This document shows, one piece after another, positions 51,767 through 61,011 of a DNA stretch of 64,000 nucleotides. A model generated the notes under the pieces. That model did not search any database and had not been told where the DNA came from. It saw only the letters and a list, made by a program, of their open reading frames with translations. This DNA is from Ferruginibacter sp. HRS2-29. GTDB taxonomy: Bacteria; Bacteroidota; Bacteroidia; Chitinophagales; Chitinophagaceae. Every line of letters starts with the position of its first letter. The stretch's first letter is position 1. Location of the stretch: NCBI RefSeq assembly GCF_024343615.1, contig NZ_RJUB01000005.1, forward strand, positions 1 to 64,000, given 5' to 3'. A program made the position numbers and the translations under genes.

Positions 51767-52897
51767 ATGAAAAGAAATATAGCAATTATTGAGAATCACG
51801 TTATTTCTGCGAACACGGTACGGAAAAAGCTGATCAATGAGTTAATGACGAAAGGCTATAATGTTACGATCTTAACCACCGGCTCCGAAAAAGACCTCGC
51901 CCTTGCTGCTGAAAATGGGTTCACGGTAATTGACGTTAAAACGAGTAACACCAATATTGGGGATATCTACCGCTACATCAGGAATATCCGCTCGGCGCTG
52001 AAATCCGGAAAAATAGATATCTGTCTTACATTTACCATGCGGCCTGCCATCTGGGGCAATATTATCACCCGCATCATGGGCATACCAACCATCACGAATA
52101 TTACCGGCATTGGCCCGCTGGCAGAAAGCAGCAGCCTTACTTACCGCATTGCCCGTACTCTATATAAATTCGTTTTGCTCAAAACAGCCAAAGTTTTTTT
52201 TCAAAATAAGGATGACCGCGATGTTTTCCTGGCGCACAAATTTGTAAAACAGGAGGTAACGGAACTGATCCCCGGATCGGGTGTGGATTATGATTATTAT
52301 GCACCTGTGGAAGATTCGGGAAAACCGCATAAAAAATTCGTCTTCCTGTACATCGGCCGCCTCATCAAAGACAAAGGCATCACCGAATATGTAGATGCCG
52401 GCAGAATTTTAAAAACGAAGCTTCCCAATGTAGAAGTGCAGGCACTCGGCCCTTACTATTCGCAAAACCTGAAAGAAAATACTATCACCGAAAGGGATAT
52501 TTTGAAATGGGTGGAAGATGGTATTATCACATACCTCGGCGCATCTTATGATGTACGCAGTTATATTGCCAAAGCGGATTGCATAGTGCTTCCATCCTAT
52601 CGTGAAGGAATGAGCAATGTGCTGCTGGAAGCAGCCAGCATGGAAAAACCAACGATCGCCTGCGATACCACCGGTTGCCGCGATATCATCGATGATGGCG
52701 AAACAGGCTACCTCGTTAAAGTACGTGATGTGGAAGACCTGGTGGAAAAGATGCAAAAAATGACTTCGCTCTCCGTCGAAGAACGTAAAGTGATGGGAAA
52801 AAAAGCACGGGAAAAAGTCAAGCGGTCATTTGGAAAAAATATCGTGATTGCGGCTTACTTCAAAGCGATTGAAGAGATATTGAAAAAGAAGAAATAA
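51767..52897 (+). CDS. family 4 glycosyltransferase
   Basis: A 376-residue GT-B enzyme resembling N,N'-diacetylbacillosaminyl-diphospho transferases in layout: NVTILTTGSEKDLALAAENG, TFTMRPAIWGNIITRIMGIP with TNITGIGPLAE, then C-domain FLYIGRLIKDKGITEYVDAG, VLPSYREGMSNVLLEAASMEKP and CDTTGCRDIIDDGETGYLV. That acceptor-side pattern (T-G-G/I-G near residue 115) suggests an early step on a lipid carrier. Last gene of the surface-glycan region. Confidence 0.9.
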   Translation: MKRNIAIIENHVISANTVRKKLINELMTKGYNVTILTTGSEKDLALAAENGFTVIDVKTSNTNIGDIYRYIRNIRSALKSGKIDICLTFTMRPAIWGNIITRIMGIPTITNITGIGPLAESSSLTYRIARTLYKFVLLKTAKVFFQNKDDRDVFLAHKFVKQEVTELIPGSGVDYDYYAPVEDSGKPHKKFVFLYIGRLIKDKGITEYVDAGRILKTKLPNVEVQALGPYYSQNLKENTITERDILKWVEDGIITYLGASYDVRSYIAKADCIVLPSYREGMSNVLLEAASMEKPTIACDTTGCRDIIDDGETGYLVKVRDVEDLVEKMQKMTSLSVEERKVMGKKAREKVKRSFGKNIVIAAYFKAIEEILKKKK

Positions 52898-52946
52898 CCA
52901 CCTGCTTTATGTAATCCGGATTTCCCAACCCTCAACTTTTTTACCA

Positions 52947-53504
52947 GTGAACTATTTTTTCAGCGTGTTCGTCGTCATGGTATTCGCATCCTGCGCAGCA
53001 AAGGAAGATAAGAAGATCCGGCAGGCTGAAGTGAAGAACATTGGTGAACAATTTTCCATCGACAACGTTGTAGACTCTTCCGGCAATAAGATCACCCTCG
53101 ATTTTTCTGCCTCCGATATCACCATCATCGATTTCTGGAACAATGGATGCCCGCCATGCATCGAAGAGATGAAGCAGTTTCCTGCGCTTATCAAAGGAAA
53201 AGCGGCAAAGGTTTCAATCCTGAGTATTTCACTAACCCAGTACTGGCTTTGGAAACCCACCCTGCAGGAACATAAGGGCACATTCGCTTTTCTTGAATAC
53301 GATGTACCAAACTGGAAACAATACAATCTTCTCACTACGGATGATCCGCGTTTGAAAAACGAGATCTCTACCGACAGGCTGGGCGAACTCAGCAGCAGGT
53401 ATGGTATTAATTTCAATCCTGCTTACGTAGTTGTAGACAGATCGGGTAAGATATTGGCGAGGCCCGAAAGTGCTGTAGAATATCTTAAGGAACCCGGTCT
53501 GTGA
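52947..53504 (+). CDS. TlpA-like thioredoxin-fold lipoprotein
   Basis: A 185-residue lipoprotein starting at GTG 52947, with lipobox FASC. The redox motif is CPPC in WNNGCPPCIEEM, followed by LSISLTQYW and YVVVDRSGKIL; the cis-Pro lies in FNPAYV. It probably acts in the periplasm as a thiol oxidoreductase; partner unknown. It precedes the kdp regulator by 59 bases but looks unrelated in function. Confidence 0.87.
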   Translation: MNYFFSVFVVMVFASCAAKEDKKIRQAEVKNIGEQFSIDNVVDSSGNKITLDFSASDITIIDFWNNGCPPCIEEMKQFPALIKGKAAKVSILSISLTQYWLWKPTLQEHKGTFAFLEYDVPNWKQYNLLTTDDPRLKNEISTDRLGELSSRYGINFNPAYVVVDRSGKILARPESAVEYLKEPGL

Positions 53505-53537
53505 CCGTTCAGTTTCATCCCAATGAATTTTTCCATG

Positions 53538-53545
53538 TACTTTTG
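53538..53545 (+). promoter_or_regulatory. -7 box of the response-regulator gene
   Basis: TACTTTTG fits TAnnTTTG, 18 bases before the TTG start at 53564, giving a very short leader. No clear -33 TTG. Confidence 0.45.
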
Positions 53546-53563
53546 AAAAATAAATAGTTTCCA

Positions 53564-54901
53564 TTGAGCAGTATATTGATCATTGATGATGAAGAAAGAT
53601 TACGAAGCCTCATGGCCCGCATCATCCGGCTGGAAGGGTATGAGGTACAGGAAGCTGCTACCCTCAGAGCCGGTAAAGCCTTGCTGGATAAACATTCTTT
53701 CGATATTTTATTATGCGATGTAAAATTGCCGGATGGCAATGGGGTGGATTTTGCAAAAAATGTAAAGGTCAGCCATCCTGCTGTGGAGATCATCCTGCTT
53801 ACTGCCTACGGCAATATACCGGATGCTGTGCAGGCTATGAAGAACGGGGCTTTCGACTATATTACCAAGGGCGACGACAACGATAAGATAGTACCGCTGC
53901 TAAGCAGGGCGATGGAAAAAGTGCAGCTGCAAAAAAGGGTGGTACAACTGGAAAAACAACTGGGTAAGAAATACGGTTACGAAAACATTCTAGGCGAATC
54001 CGCCCTGATAAAAGATGCGATAACTCTTGCAAAGAAAGTAGCGCCTACCGATGCGTCCGTGTTGCTGCTCGGCGAAACCGGCACCGGCAAAGAAGTATTT
54101 GCACAAGCCATACACAATGGCAGCAGGCGGGCGGGTAAACCTTTCATGGCCATCAACTGCAGTGCTTTTGGAAAAGAACTGCTCGAAAGTGAATTGTTTG
54201 GCCATACGGCCGGGGCATTTACCGGCGCCGCAAAAGACAAAAAAGGGTTGATAGAAGAAGCCGATACCGGCACACTCTTTCTAGATGAAGTAGGAGAGAT
54301 GCACCTCGATCTGCAGGCCAAACTGTTGCGGGTGCTGGAAACAAATGAATTCATAAAAGTAGGCGATACCAAAACCACTAAAGTGAATGTGCGGATCATA
54401 GCCGCTACCAACCGCAGCCTGCAACAGGAAGTGGAGGATAAAAAATTCCGCGAAGATCTTTTTTACAGGCTCAATGTTTTTACCATTCATCTGCCATCAC
54501 TCCGCGATAGAAAATCTGATATTCCCTTGCTGGCGCAATATTTCCTGGAACTGTTTGCTCAAAAAACGGGGAACAACATCACTGCTATCAGCAAAGATTT
54601 TTTACAACAATTGCAGCAGCACAGCTGGAAAGGGAATATCCGCGAGCTGAAGAATATCATAGAGCGGGCTGTGATATTGAATGAAGGAGATGAACTGACG
54701 ACTACCAGCCTCCCCGCTGATTTTGAGATTGCTGCCAATACAACTTCAGGTATGTCTGCCTACTCGCTTGCCAGTGTAGAAAAATTACATATACAACGTA
54801 TACTCAACCACACAAAAGGCAACAAAACAGAAACCGCCCGGCTGCTTGATATAGGCCTTACTACGCTTTACAGGAAAATAGAAGAATACAAACTACGCTG
54901 A
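53564..54901 (+). CDS. sigma-54-dependent response regulator, kdp-linked
   Basis: A 445-residue NtrC-type regulator, start TTG 53564. Receiver domain with D52 (LLCDVKLPDG) and conserved Lys in YITKGD; AAA+ domain with Walker A GETGTGKE, sigma-54 loop GAFTGA at 217-222, Walker B TLFLDEVGEM, and arginine finger region FREDLFYRLNV; C-terminal Fis-type HTH (NKTETARLLDIGLTTLYRKI). It lies upstream of kdpFABC and no KdpE-type regulator is seen, so it probably controls kdp with the kinase at 62188. A sigma-54-like site at 55162 supports this. Confidence 0.93.
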   Translation: MSSILIIDDEERLRSLMARIIRLEGYEVQEAATLRAGKALLDKHSFDILLCDVKLPDGNGVDFAKNVKVSHPAVEIILLTAYGNIPDAVQAMKNGAFDYITKGDDNDKIVPLLSRAMEKVQLQKRVVQLEKQLGKKYGYENILGESALIKDAITLAKKVAPTDASVLLLGETGTGKEVFAQAIHNGSRRAGKPFMAINCSAFGKELLESELFGHTAGAFTGAAKDKKGLIEEADTGTLFLDEVGEMHLDLQAKLLRVLETNEFIKVGDTKTTKVNVRIIAATNRSLQQEVEDKKFREDLFYRLNVFTIHLPSLRDRKSDIPLLAQYFLELFAQKTGNNITAISKDFLQQLQQHSWKGNIRELKNIIERAVILNEGDELTTTSLPADFEIAANTTSGMSAYSLASVEKLHIQRILNHTKGNKTETARLLDIGLTTLYRKIEEYKLR

Positions 54902-54905
54902 GTTT

Positions 54906-55017
54906 GAACCACAGAGAGTGGAGAGCACAGAGGAACACCGAGCTTGATATAACAGGAACATTCCGCGGGCGTGTTCCCCCTCCGTGTTCCTCCGTGTTCT
55001 CTCTTCCTCTGTGGTTC
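54906..55017. repeat. CACAGAGGAACAC-type inverted repeat
   Basis: Left arm GAACCACAGAGAGTGGAGAG (54906 on) with CACAGAGGAACACCGAG faces its inverted copy CTCCGTGTTCCTCCGTG and CTTCCTCTGTGGTTC ending at 55017. About 30 bases lie between. It fills the gap after the response regulator and before kdp; besides it and the promoter candidate, the gap 54902-55199 holds nothing I recognise. Confidence 0.85.
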
Positions 55018-55161
55018 AACAAAACTTTCCCTTTTTGAAAATCAACCCTTCCATTTTGGAAGGGTCTTTCTTTTTTTGCCAATGGGTAAATCTGCTTGTA
55101 AAATCCTGAAACCATTGCCAGTATTGGCTTCCACAACTTTTTTATCGCTCTCCCATAAAAC

Positions 55162-55178
55162 TGGCTCTCCCTTTGGCA
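55162..55178 (+). promoter_or_regulatory. candidate sigma-54 promoter of the kdp operon
   Basis: TGGCTCTCCCTTTGGCA has TGGC at the -24 position and TTTGG at -12, with the exact 10-base gap between GG and G. The C of the usual -12 GC is replaced by G. It lies 21 bases before the first kdp ATG, and the upstream gene encodes a sigma-54 activator. Confidence 0.38.
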
Positions 55179-55199
55179 TATCCGTATAAACGAAAAAAC

Positions 55200-55286
55200 A
55201 TGCTTTACACCATCCTCTTCACCTCGATACTGCTCGGATGCTTTATCATTTTCTTTAAATCAATCGGCTTCTTTGAAAAAATATGA
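55200..55286 (+). CDS. micro-ORF: small membrane protein before kdpF
   Basis: A 28-residue frame (MLYTILFTSILLGCFIIFF then KSIGFFEKI) with a single membrane helix and a basic/aromatic tail. Its stop overlaps the kdpF start by ATGA, so the two are probably translated together. It is not KdpF, which follows. I recognise no named family, but coupling to kdp suggests a further small subunit or a translational leader. Confidence 0.6.
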   Translation: MLYTILFTSILLGCFIIFFKSIGFFEKI

Positions 55287-55372
55287 CCATCATGATACTT
55301 ACACTATTCATTCTTTCCATCATCATTTTCATCTACCTCTTGTATGTATTGATGAAACCTGAAAAATTTTAA
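55283..55372 (+). CDS. kdpF: KdpF small subunit
   Basis: A 29-residue single-span protein ending in YVLMKPEKF, the usual KdpF end (LLKPEKF type). It stabilises the KdpABC complex in known systems. It overlaps the micro-ORF by 4 bases and precedes kdpA by 18 bases. Confidence 0.85.
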   Translation: MTIMILTLFILSIIIFIYLLYVLMKPEKF

Positions 55373-55390
55373 TTATCAAAGAGTAATAAT

Positions 55391-57100
55391 ATGAACACTG
55401 AACTAACAGGCATCATCCTCACATTCGTACTGACTGTACTGCTGGCGTTTCCGCTGGGAAAGTACATGGCGAAAATGTTTGCCGGCGAACGTACCATCAC
55501 GGATTTCATGAATCCGGTAGAAAGATTCATCTATCGCATCGCAGGGATCGATGCTAATAAACCGATGAACTGGAAACAGTTTTTAATGGCCATGTTGTCC
55601 ATCAACTGCCTCTGGATATTCTATGCATTTTTTCTTTTTTTAAATCAATCGCATCTCCCGCTCAATCCTGATGGCAACCCGGATATGTCGCCCGACCTGA
55701 GTTTCAACACGGCTATCAGTTTTGTGGTCAATTGCAACCTGCAGCATTATTCCGGTGAAAGCGGCGTTACTTATTTCACTCAATTATTTGTAATAACTTT
55801 TTTACAATTCGTGAGTGCCGCCACGGGTATAGCGTGTGCAGTAGCGCTTTTCAACGGGTTGAAACATAAAACAACAGAAAATCTCGGCAACTTCTGGAGC
55901 ATCTTTACCCGTGCAATAACGCGTGTGCTGTTGCCCATCAGCATAGTGATAGCGATAGTACTTGCCTTCAACGGAACTCCGGCCAGCTTCGATGGCAAGG
56001 ATACCATCACCACGCTGCAGGGCGATACGGTGAACGTGTCCCGTGGGCCTGCAGCAGGAATGATCGCCATCAAACATTTGGGAACCAATGGTGGCGGATG
56101 GTTTGGCACCAACTCTGCACACCCTTTCGAAAACCCAGGGTATTTTACCGGCATGCTGGAGCTCGCTGCGCAAATGCTGATACCCATTGCACTGTTGTTT
56201 GCTTTAGGCTTTTACATCAAAAGGAAAAAGTTCGCCTGGATGATATTTGGTATCATGACCATCGGCATACTCATTCTTGCCGTACCTACTATCAACTGGG
56301 AAATGAGTGGTAGCCCGGCTTTGCATAAAATGGGTATCCTGCAATCCAATGGAGCCATGGAGGGAAAAGAAGTGAGGTTCGGTGCGGCATTCTCGGGTTT
56401 CTGGAGCATCATGACTACTGTTATCTCTACCGGTTCGGTAAATGCCATGCACGACAGCACCATGCCCATGTCGGGTGCCATGCAAATGCTGGCGATGCTC
56501 ATCAATGCATTTTACGGGGGCTGCGGAGTAGGGCTACTGAACTATTACATCTACATCATCATCGCCGTTTTCATCGGTGGATTGATGGTGGGACGTACGC
56601 CGGAATTTTTCGGGCATAAAGTAGAAGCCCGCGAAGTGAAGATAGCGGCACTCGTCACTTTATTATCGGCTTTCATCATCAAGGGCGGAACAGCATTGGC
56701 AGCCTATTATTTTACCAGCCATGGCCATGCGGATTGGGCGGTGAAACCCGAAGCCTGGCTCAACAATCCCGGCAGCCACGGTTTTTCCGAAATGTTTTAC
56801 GAGTTCACTTCCGCCAATGCCAACAACGGCAGCGGTTTTGAAGGATTGGGCGATAATAATATTTTCTGGAACCTCACTACAGGCCTGGCCATGATCTTCG
56901 GAAGATTTCTTCCCATTATTGGCCCGGTAGCTATCGCCGGATTGCTGGCAAAGAAAAAATATGTGCCCGAAACGGCAGGAACATTAAAAACAGATTCGCT
57001 TACGTTTGGTGTACTCACGTTTGCCATCATCATCATCATTACAGCGCTGTCTTATTTTCCGCCGCTGGTGCTCGGCCCGATTGCAGAATGGCTGGGTTAG
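55391..57100 (+). CDS. kdpA: potassium-transporting ATPase subunit KdpA
   Basis: A 569-residue channel-like subunit of the KdpFABC potassium pump, with about ten spans. Four selectivity-filter regions are visible: NCNLQHYSGE, GTNGGGWFGTNSAHPFENP, STGSVNAMHDS and NANNGSGFEGL. The length is typical. It imports K+ at low external concentration with kdpB and kdpC. Confidence 0.97.
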   Translation: MNTELTGIILTFVLTVLLAFPLGKYMAKMFAGERTITDFMNPVERFIYRIAGIDANKPMNWKQFLMAMLSINCLWIFYAFFLFLNQSHLPLNPDGNPDMSPDLSFNTAISFVVNCNLQHYSGESGVTYFTQLFVITFLQFVSAATGIACAVALFNGLKHKTTENLGNFWSIFTRAITRVLLPISIVIAIVLAFNGTPASFDGKDTITTLQGDTVNVSRGPAAGMIAIKHLGTNGGGWFGTNSAHPFENPGYFTGMLELAAQMLIPIALLFALGFYIKRKKFAWMIFGIMTIGILILAVPTINWEMSGSPALHKMGILQSNGAMEGKEVRFGAAFSGFWSIMTTVISTGSVNAMHDSTMPMSGAMQMLAMLINAFYGGCGVGLLNYYIYIIIAVFIGGLMVGRTPEFFGHKVEAREVKIAALVTLLSAFIIKGGTALAAYYFTSHGHADWAVKPEAWLNNPGSHGFSEMFYEFTSANANNGSGFEGLGDNNIFWNLTTGLAMIFGRFLPIIGPVAIAGLLAKKKYVPETAGTLKTDSLTFGVLTFAIIIIITALSYFPPLVLGPIAEWLG

Positions 57101-57103
57101 TGA

Positions 57104-57199
57104 ATAGTGAATAGTCAAGAGTGAAACCTTTGAAGATTTAACTGCGGGTGAACATGTTCTAAGGTTCGCTGATTCGTGTAATCCGCTGGAATTCGTGTA
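57104..57199. repeat. repeat-filled gap between kdpA and kdpB
   Basis: GTGAATAGTGAATAGTCAAG units (57099-57118) are followed by GCTGATTCGTGTAATCCGCTGG and GAATTCGTGTAAT (57168-57199), which belong to the ATTACACGNATT family in inverted orientation. The gap of 114 bases is wide for an operon; kdpA and kdpB are usually adjacent. Confidence 0.6.
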
Positions 57200-57214
57200 A
57201 TAAAAAAACAAATT

Positions 57215-59254
57215 ATGTCTACAAATAAATCAACTTCTCTTTTTGAAAAAACGCTTTTAAAACAGGCATTCAAACAATCGTTCATCAAACTGAACCCCCG
57301 TACCATGCTGAAAAATCCGGTGATGTTCACCGTATACATCGGTACGTTCATCATGGCGGCTGTTTGTATGTGGATCGCCATGGGCGAGGCTTCGCAGGGC
57401 TCTCTTGCTTACAACCTCACCGTGTTCATCATTTTATTTTTCACTTTGCTGTTCGCGAATTTTGCGGAAGCCATCGCGGAAGCAAGAGGAAAAGCACAGG
57501 CCGACAGCCTGCGCAAAACAAGGGAAGATACGCCCGCCAAAAAACTGGCGGATGGGATCGGTAGTAAAGAGATCACACTGGTATCTTCTTCTCAATTGCT
57601 TAAAGGCGATATCTTTTTATGCGAAGCAGGAGATACGATACCCATGGATGGCGAAATAATACAAGGGATAGCCACTATCGACGAAAGCGCCATCACCGGC
57701 GAAAGTGCACCTGTGATAAGGGAAAGCGGTGGTGATAAATCTTCGGTGACCGGCGGAACAAAAGTTTTATCGGATCGCATCAAAGTTCGCGTTACCACTG
57801 AACCCGGCGAAAGTTTCCTGGATAAAATGATCGCTCTGGTAGAAGGCGCTTCGCGACAAAAAACGCCCAACGAAATAGCCCTCACTATTTTACTGGCGAG
57901 TTTCACGCTCATCTTCCTGATCGTATGTGTAACGCTTAAGCCATTTGCGGATTATGCCAACACGCCTATCACCATCGCCGCATTTGTATCATTGTATGTA
58001 TGCCTCATCCCTACTACCATCGGGGGGTTGCTGAGTGCCATCGGTATAGCAGGCATGGATCGTGCCCTGCGGGCGAATGTGATCACAAAAAGCGGGAAGG
58101 CAGTAGAAACAGCAGGTGACCTGGATACTTTGCTGCTGGACAAAACCGGTACCATCACCATCGGCAACCGGAAAGCCACTCATTTTTATCCGGCCAACGG
58201 AGTAGATGCGGGCACTTTTACCGAAGCCTGCGCATTATCGTCTCTCGCCGATGAAACACCCGAAGGTAAGTCCATTATCGAACTGGCGAATATCAATGTA
58301 AACGGGTTCGATACCAATTCCGCAACTTTCATTGAGTTTACAGCCGAAACAAGAAGCAGCGGAATCGATCTTCCCGGCGGCGTAAAGATCCGCAAAGGCG
58401 CTTTCGATGCTATAAAAAATATGGTCACCAAAGCAGGTAATCCGTTTCCTGAAGAAACTGCTGAATGTGTAAGAAATATTTCTTCCAATGGCGGAACCCC
58501 GCTGGTGGTAAGCCGCAACAACATCGCATTGGGGGTGATAGAATTGCAGGATATCATCAAACCCGGCATACAGGAACGTTTTGCAAGGCTGCGTAAAATG
58601 GGGGTGAAAACGGTGATGGTAACCGGGGACAACCCGCTGACGGCAAAATTCATTGCAGAGAAAGCAGGTGTAGATGACTTCATCGCCGAAGCCAAACCCG
58701 AAGATAAAATGAACTATATCAAAAAAGAACAGCAGGGCGGAAAGCTGGTGGCCATGATGGGGGATGGTACCAATGATGCGCCCGCACTGGCCCAGGCAGA
58801 TGTAGGAGTGGCGATGAACAGCGGAACCGCGGCTGCCAAAGAAGCCGGTAATATGGTGGATCTTGATAACGACCCTACCAAACTGATAGAGATAGTGGAG
58901 ATCGGTAAACAGTTGCTGATGACCCGGGGAACACTCACCACTTTTTCCATCGCCAATGATGTGGCAAAGTATTTCGCGATCGTTCCCGCATTGTTCATCA
59001 CTTCCATTCCGGCGCTGCAGGCGCTCAACATCATGCGGCTGCATAGCCCCGAAAGCGCCATCCTGTCGGCGGTGATCTTCAATGCCATCATCATTCCATT
59101 ACTTATTCCGCTTGCATTGAAAGGAGTGGCTTACAAACCCATTGGCGCCAGTGCGCTGTTAAGGCGAAACCTGCTGCTGTATGGTGTTGGCGGTATCATC
59201 GTTCCTTTTATCGGCATCAAACTGATTGACATGCTTGTTGCTTTATTCATCTAA
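57215..59254 (+). CDS. kdpB: potassium-transporting P-type ATPase subunit KdpB
   Basis: A 679-residue P-type ATPase. Signs: ITGESAP in the actuator domain (its Ser is the inhibitory phosphosite in E. coli), catalytic D309 in DKTGT, the KGAF region of the nucleotide domain, [10 protein letters not shown], and [18 protein letters not shown]. About seven spans. It energises K+ uptake through kdpA. Confidence 0.97.
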   Translation: MSTNKSTSLFEKTLLKQAFKQSFIKLNPRTMLKNPVMFTVYIGTFIMAAVCMWIAMGEASQGSLAYNLTVFIILFFTLLFANFAEAIAEARGKAQADSLRKTREDTPAKKLADGIGSKEITLVSSSQLLKGDIFLCEAGDTIPMDGEIIQGIATIDESAITGESAPVIRESGGDKSSVTGGTKVLSDRIKVRVTTEPGESFLDKMIALVEGASRQKTPNEIALTILLASFTLIFLIVCVTLKPFADYANTPITIAAFVSLYVCLIPTTIGGLLSAIGIAGMDRALRANVITKSGKAVETAGDLDTLLLDKTGTITIGNRKATHFYPANGVDAGTFTEACALSSLADETPEGKSIIELANINVNGFDTNSATFIEFTAETRSSGIDLPGGVKIRKGAFDAIKNMVTKAGNPFPEETAECVRNISSNGGTPLVVSRNNIALGVIELQDIIKPGIQERFARLRKMGVKTVMVTGDNPLTAKFIAEKAGVDDFIAEAKPEDKMNYIKKEQQGGKLVAMMGDGTNDAPALAQADVGVAMNSGTAAAKEAGNMVDLDNDPTKLIEIVEIGKQLLMTRGTLTTFSIANDVAKYFAIVPALFITSIPALQALNIMRLHSPESAILSAVIFNAIIIPLLIPLALKGVAYKPIGASALLRRNLLLYGVGGIIVPFIGIKLIDMLVALFI

Positions 59255-59272
59255 AAAATAAAATCATTCATC

Positions 59273-59827
59273 ATGAAAAAATATATTCTGCCTTCGCTCA
59301 AACTGACACTGGTGTTCATCATCATCTGCTCGGTGCTTTATCCCTTGCTGATTGCCGCTACCGCAAAACTGTCACCCGGGGGAGGCAAAGGCGAAACCGT
59401 TTCGGTAAACGGAAAAGTGGTGGGCTATAAAAACATCGGGCAAAAATTTACCGATGATAAATATTTCCAGGGTCGCCCATCCGCGGTGGATTACAATGCG
59501 GCGGGTTCCGCAGGGTCCAATAAAGCCCCGTCTAACCCCGATTACCTGAAACAGGTAGAAGAAAGGATCGATAGCTTTCTTGTACATAATCCAACTGTAA
59601 AAAGGAATGAAATTCCTGCGGATCTCGTTACTGCATCCGGCAGCGGGCTCGATCCGGATATTACGCCCCAGGCCGCTTATGTGCAGGTAGCAAGAATTGC
59701 AAAAGCAAGAAATATTCCTGAAGAAAAAATACGTGCGTTGGTTGATACCTCGGTAAAACGGCCTGTATTGGGGATGGAAAAGGTAAATGTGCTGGCAATT
59801 AATATTCAGCTGGATCAGCTAAAATAA
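59273..59827 (+). CDS. kdpC: potassium-transporting ATPase subunit KdpC
   Basis: A 184-residue subunit with one N-terminal membrane helix (LTLVFIIICSVLYPLLIAA) and a periplasmic domain with the family signs GQKFTDDKYFQGRPSAVDYN, DLVTASGSGLDPDITPQAAYVQVARIA, and a C-terminal VLAINIQLDQL. It follows kdpB by 18 bases. Confidence 0.96.
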   Translation: MKKYILPSLKLTLVFIIICSVLYPLLIAATAKLSPGGGKGETVSVNGKVVGYKNIGQKFTDDKYFQGRPSAVDYNAAGSAGSNKAPSNPDYLKQVEERIDSFLVHNPTVKRNEIPADLVTASGSGLDPDITPQAAYVQVARIAKARNIPEEKIRALVDTSVKRPVLGMEKVNVLAINIQLDQLK

Positions 59828-59905
59828 AGTTGTGGTTTTAATTCTCTGCGGTAAAAGCATCCTTTCCAAAAAAGTAATTCAAAAACATAGAAACCTGAAA
59901 AACGT

Positions 59906-60994
59906 ATGAAAAAAATATTCCTCAGTGCTGCATTCGCATTCACAATTATAAATGGATTTGCACAAACAGACAGTGCCGTGAAGCCGTTGCCTGTTCTTAG
60001 TTTCAGCGGCTATGTAGAAACATATTACACTTATGATTTCAACAAACCTTCGGGTAATGATAGGCCCGGATTTTTCTACAGCCATAACCGGCACAATGAA
60101 TTTAACCTCAATCTTGGATTCATTAAAGCTGCTTATAACAACGATAAAGTGAGGGCCAACCTGGCCATTGGTGCAGGAACATATATGAATGCCAATTATT
60201 CGGCCGAGCCGGGCACCATCAAAAATATTTATGAAGCAAATGCCGGAGTAAAGATCAGCCGTAAAAAAAATCTGTGGCTCGATGCAGGGATCTTTTCATC
60301 CCATATCGGTTTTGAAAGTGCTGTTTCGAAAGATTGCTGGACGCTTACAAGAAGTATATTGGCAGATAACAGTCCGTATTTTGAAAGCGGCGCCAAACTC
60401 ACTTATACCACCGATAATAATAAGTGGCTTTTCAGCGGTCTGGTACTCAACGGCTGGCAACGCATCCGCCGGGTGGATGGAAATTCAATGATGAGCTTTG
60501 GTAGCCAGGTACAATTCAAGCCTTCGTCAAAAGCGCTCATCAATTACAGCACATTTATCGGCACAGACAAACCAGACAGCGTGCGGCTTATGCGGTATTT
60601 TCATAATATTTACGGCATATTTAGCCTCAGTAGCAAACTTGGTCTTACCGCTGGTTTCGACATCGGGAGTGAACAGCGATCAAAGGGAAGTAAAAGTTTC
60701 CATGTATGGTATTCGCCGGTGGTCATTGTAAAATATGCCCTGAATGATCAATGGGCGGTGGCGGCCAGGGTGGAGTATTATGCAGATAAAAATGGTGTCA
60801 TCATTTCCAGCGCTACTCCCGATGGTTTTAAGACCACCGGATTTTCCCTCAACGTGGATTATGCACCCGTGAGCAATGCCGTTGTCCGGCTGGAAGCGAG
60901 GACATTGAAAAGTAAGGATGCAATTTTCACTAAAGGGTTTACCAATAAGGATAACAATAGTTTTATCACCGCCTCGGTTGCGGTAAGCTTTTAA
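59906..60994 (+). CDS. kdp-linked outer-membrane beta-barrel (porin-like)
   Basis: A 362-residue protein with a signal peptide cleaved after GFAQ. The mature part is rich in alternating strands (LSFSGYVETYYTYDFNK, FNLNLGFIKAAYNNDK, NLAIGAGTYMNANYS, LWLDAGIFSSHIGFES) and ends in FITASVAVSF with a C-terminal Phe typical of outer-membrane insertion. It lies between kdpC and kdpD on the same strand, so it probably admits ions to the periplasm or scaffolds the pump; this is inference. Confidence 0.87.
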   Translation: MKKIFLSAAFAFTIINGFAQTDSAVKPLPVLSFSGYVETYYTYDFNKPSGNDRPGFFYSHNRHNEFNLNLGFIKAAYNNDKVRANLAIGAGTYMNANYSAEPGTIKNIYEANAGVKISRKKNLWLDAGIFSSHIGFESAVSKDCWTLTRSILADNSPYFESGAKLTYTTDNNKWLFSGLVLNGWQRIRRVDGNSMMSFGSQVQFKPSSKALINYSTFIGTDKPDSVRLMRYFHNIYGIFSLSSKLGLTAGFDIGSEQRSKGSKSFHVWYSPVVIVKYALNDQWAVAARVEYYADKNGVIISSATPDGFKTTGFSLNVDYAPVSNAVVRLEARTLKSKDAIFTKGFTNKDNNSFITASVAVSF

Positions 60995-61011
60995 TAAAAA
61001 AAGTAAAAAAA

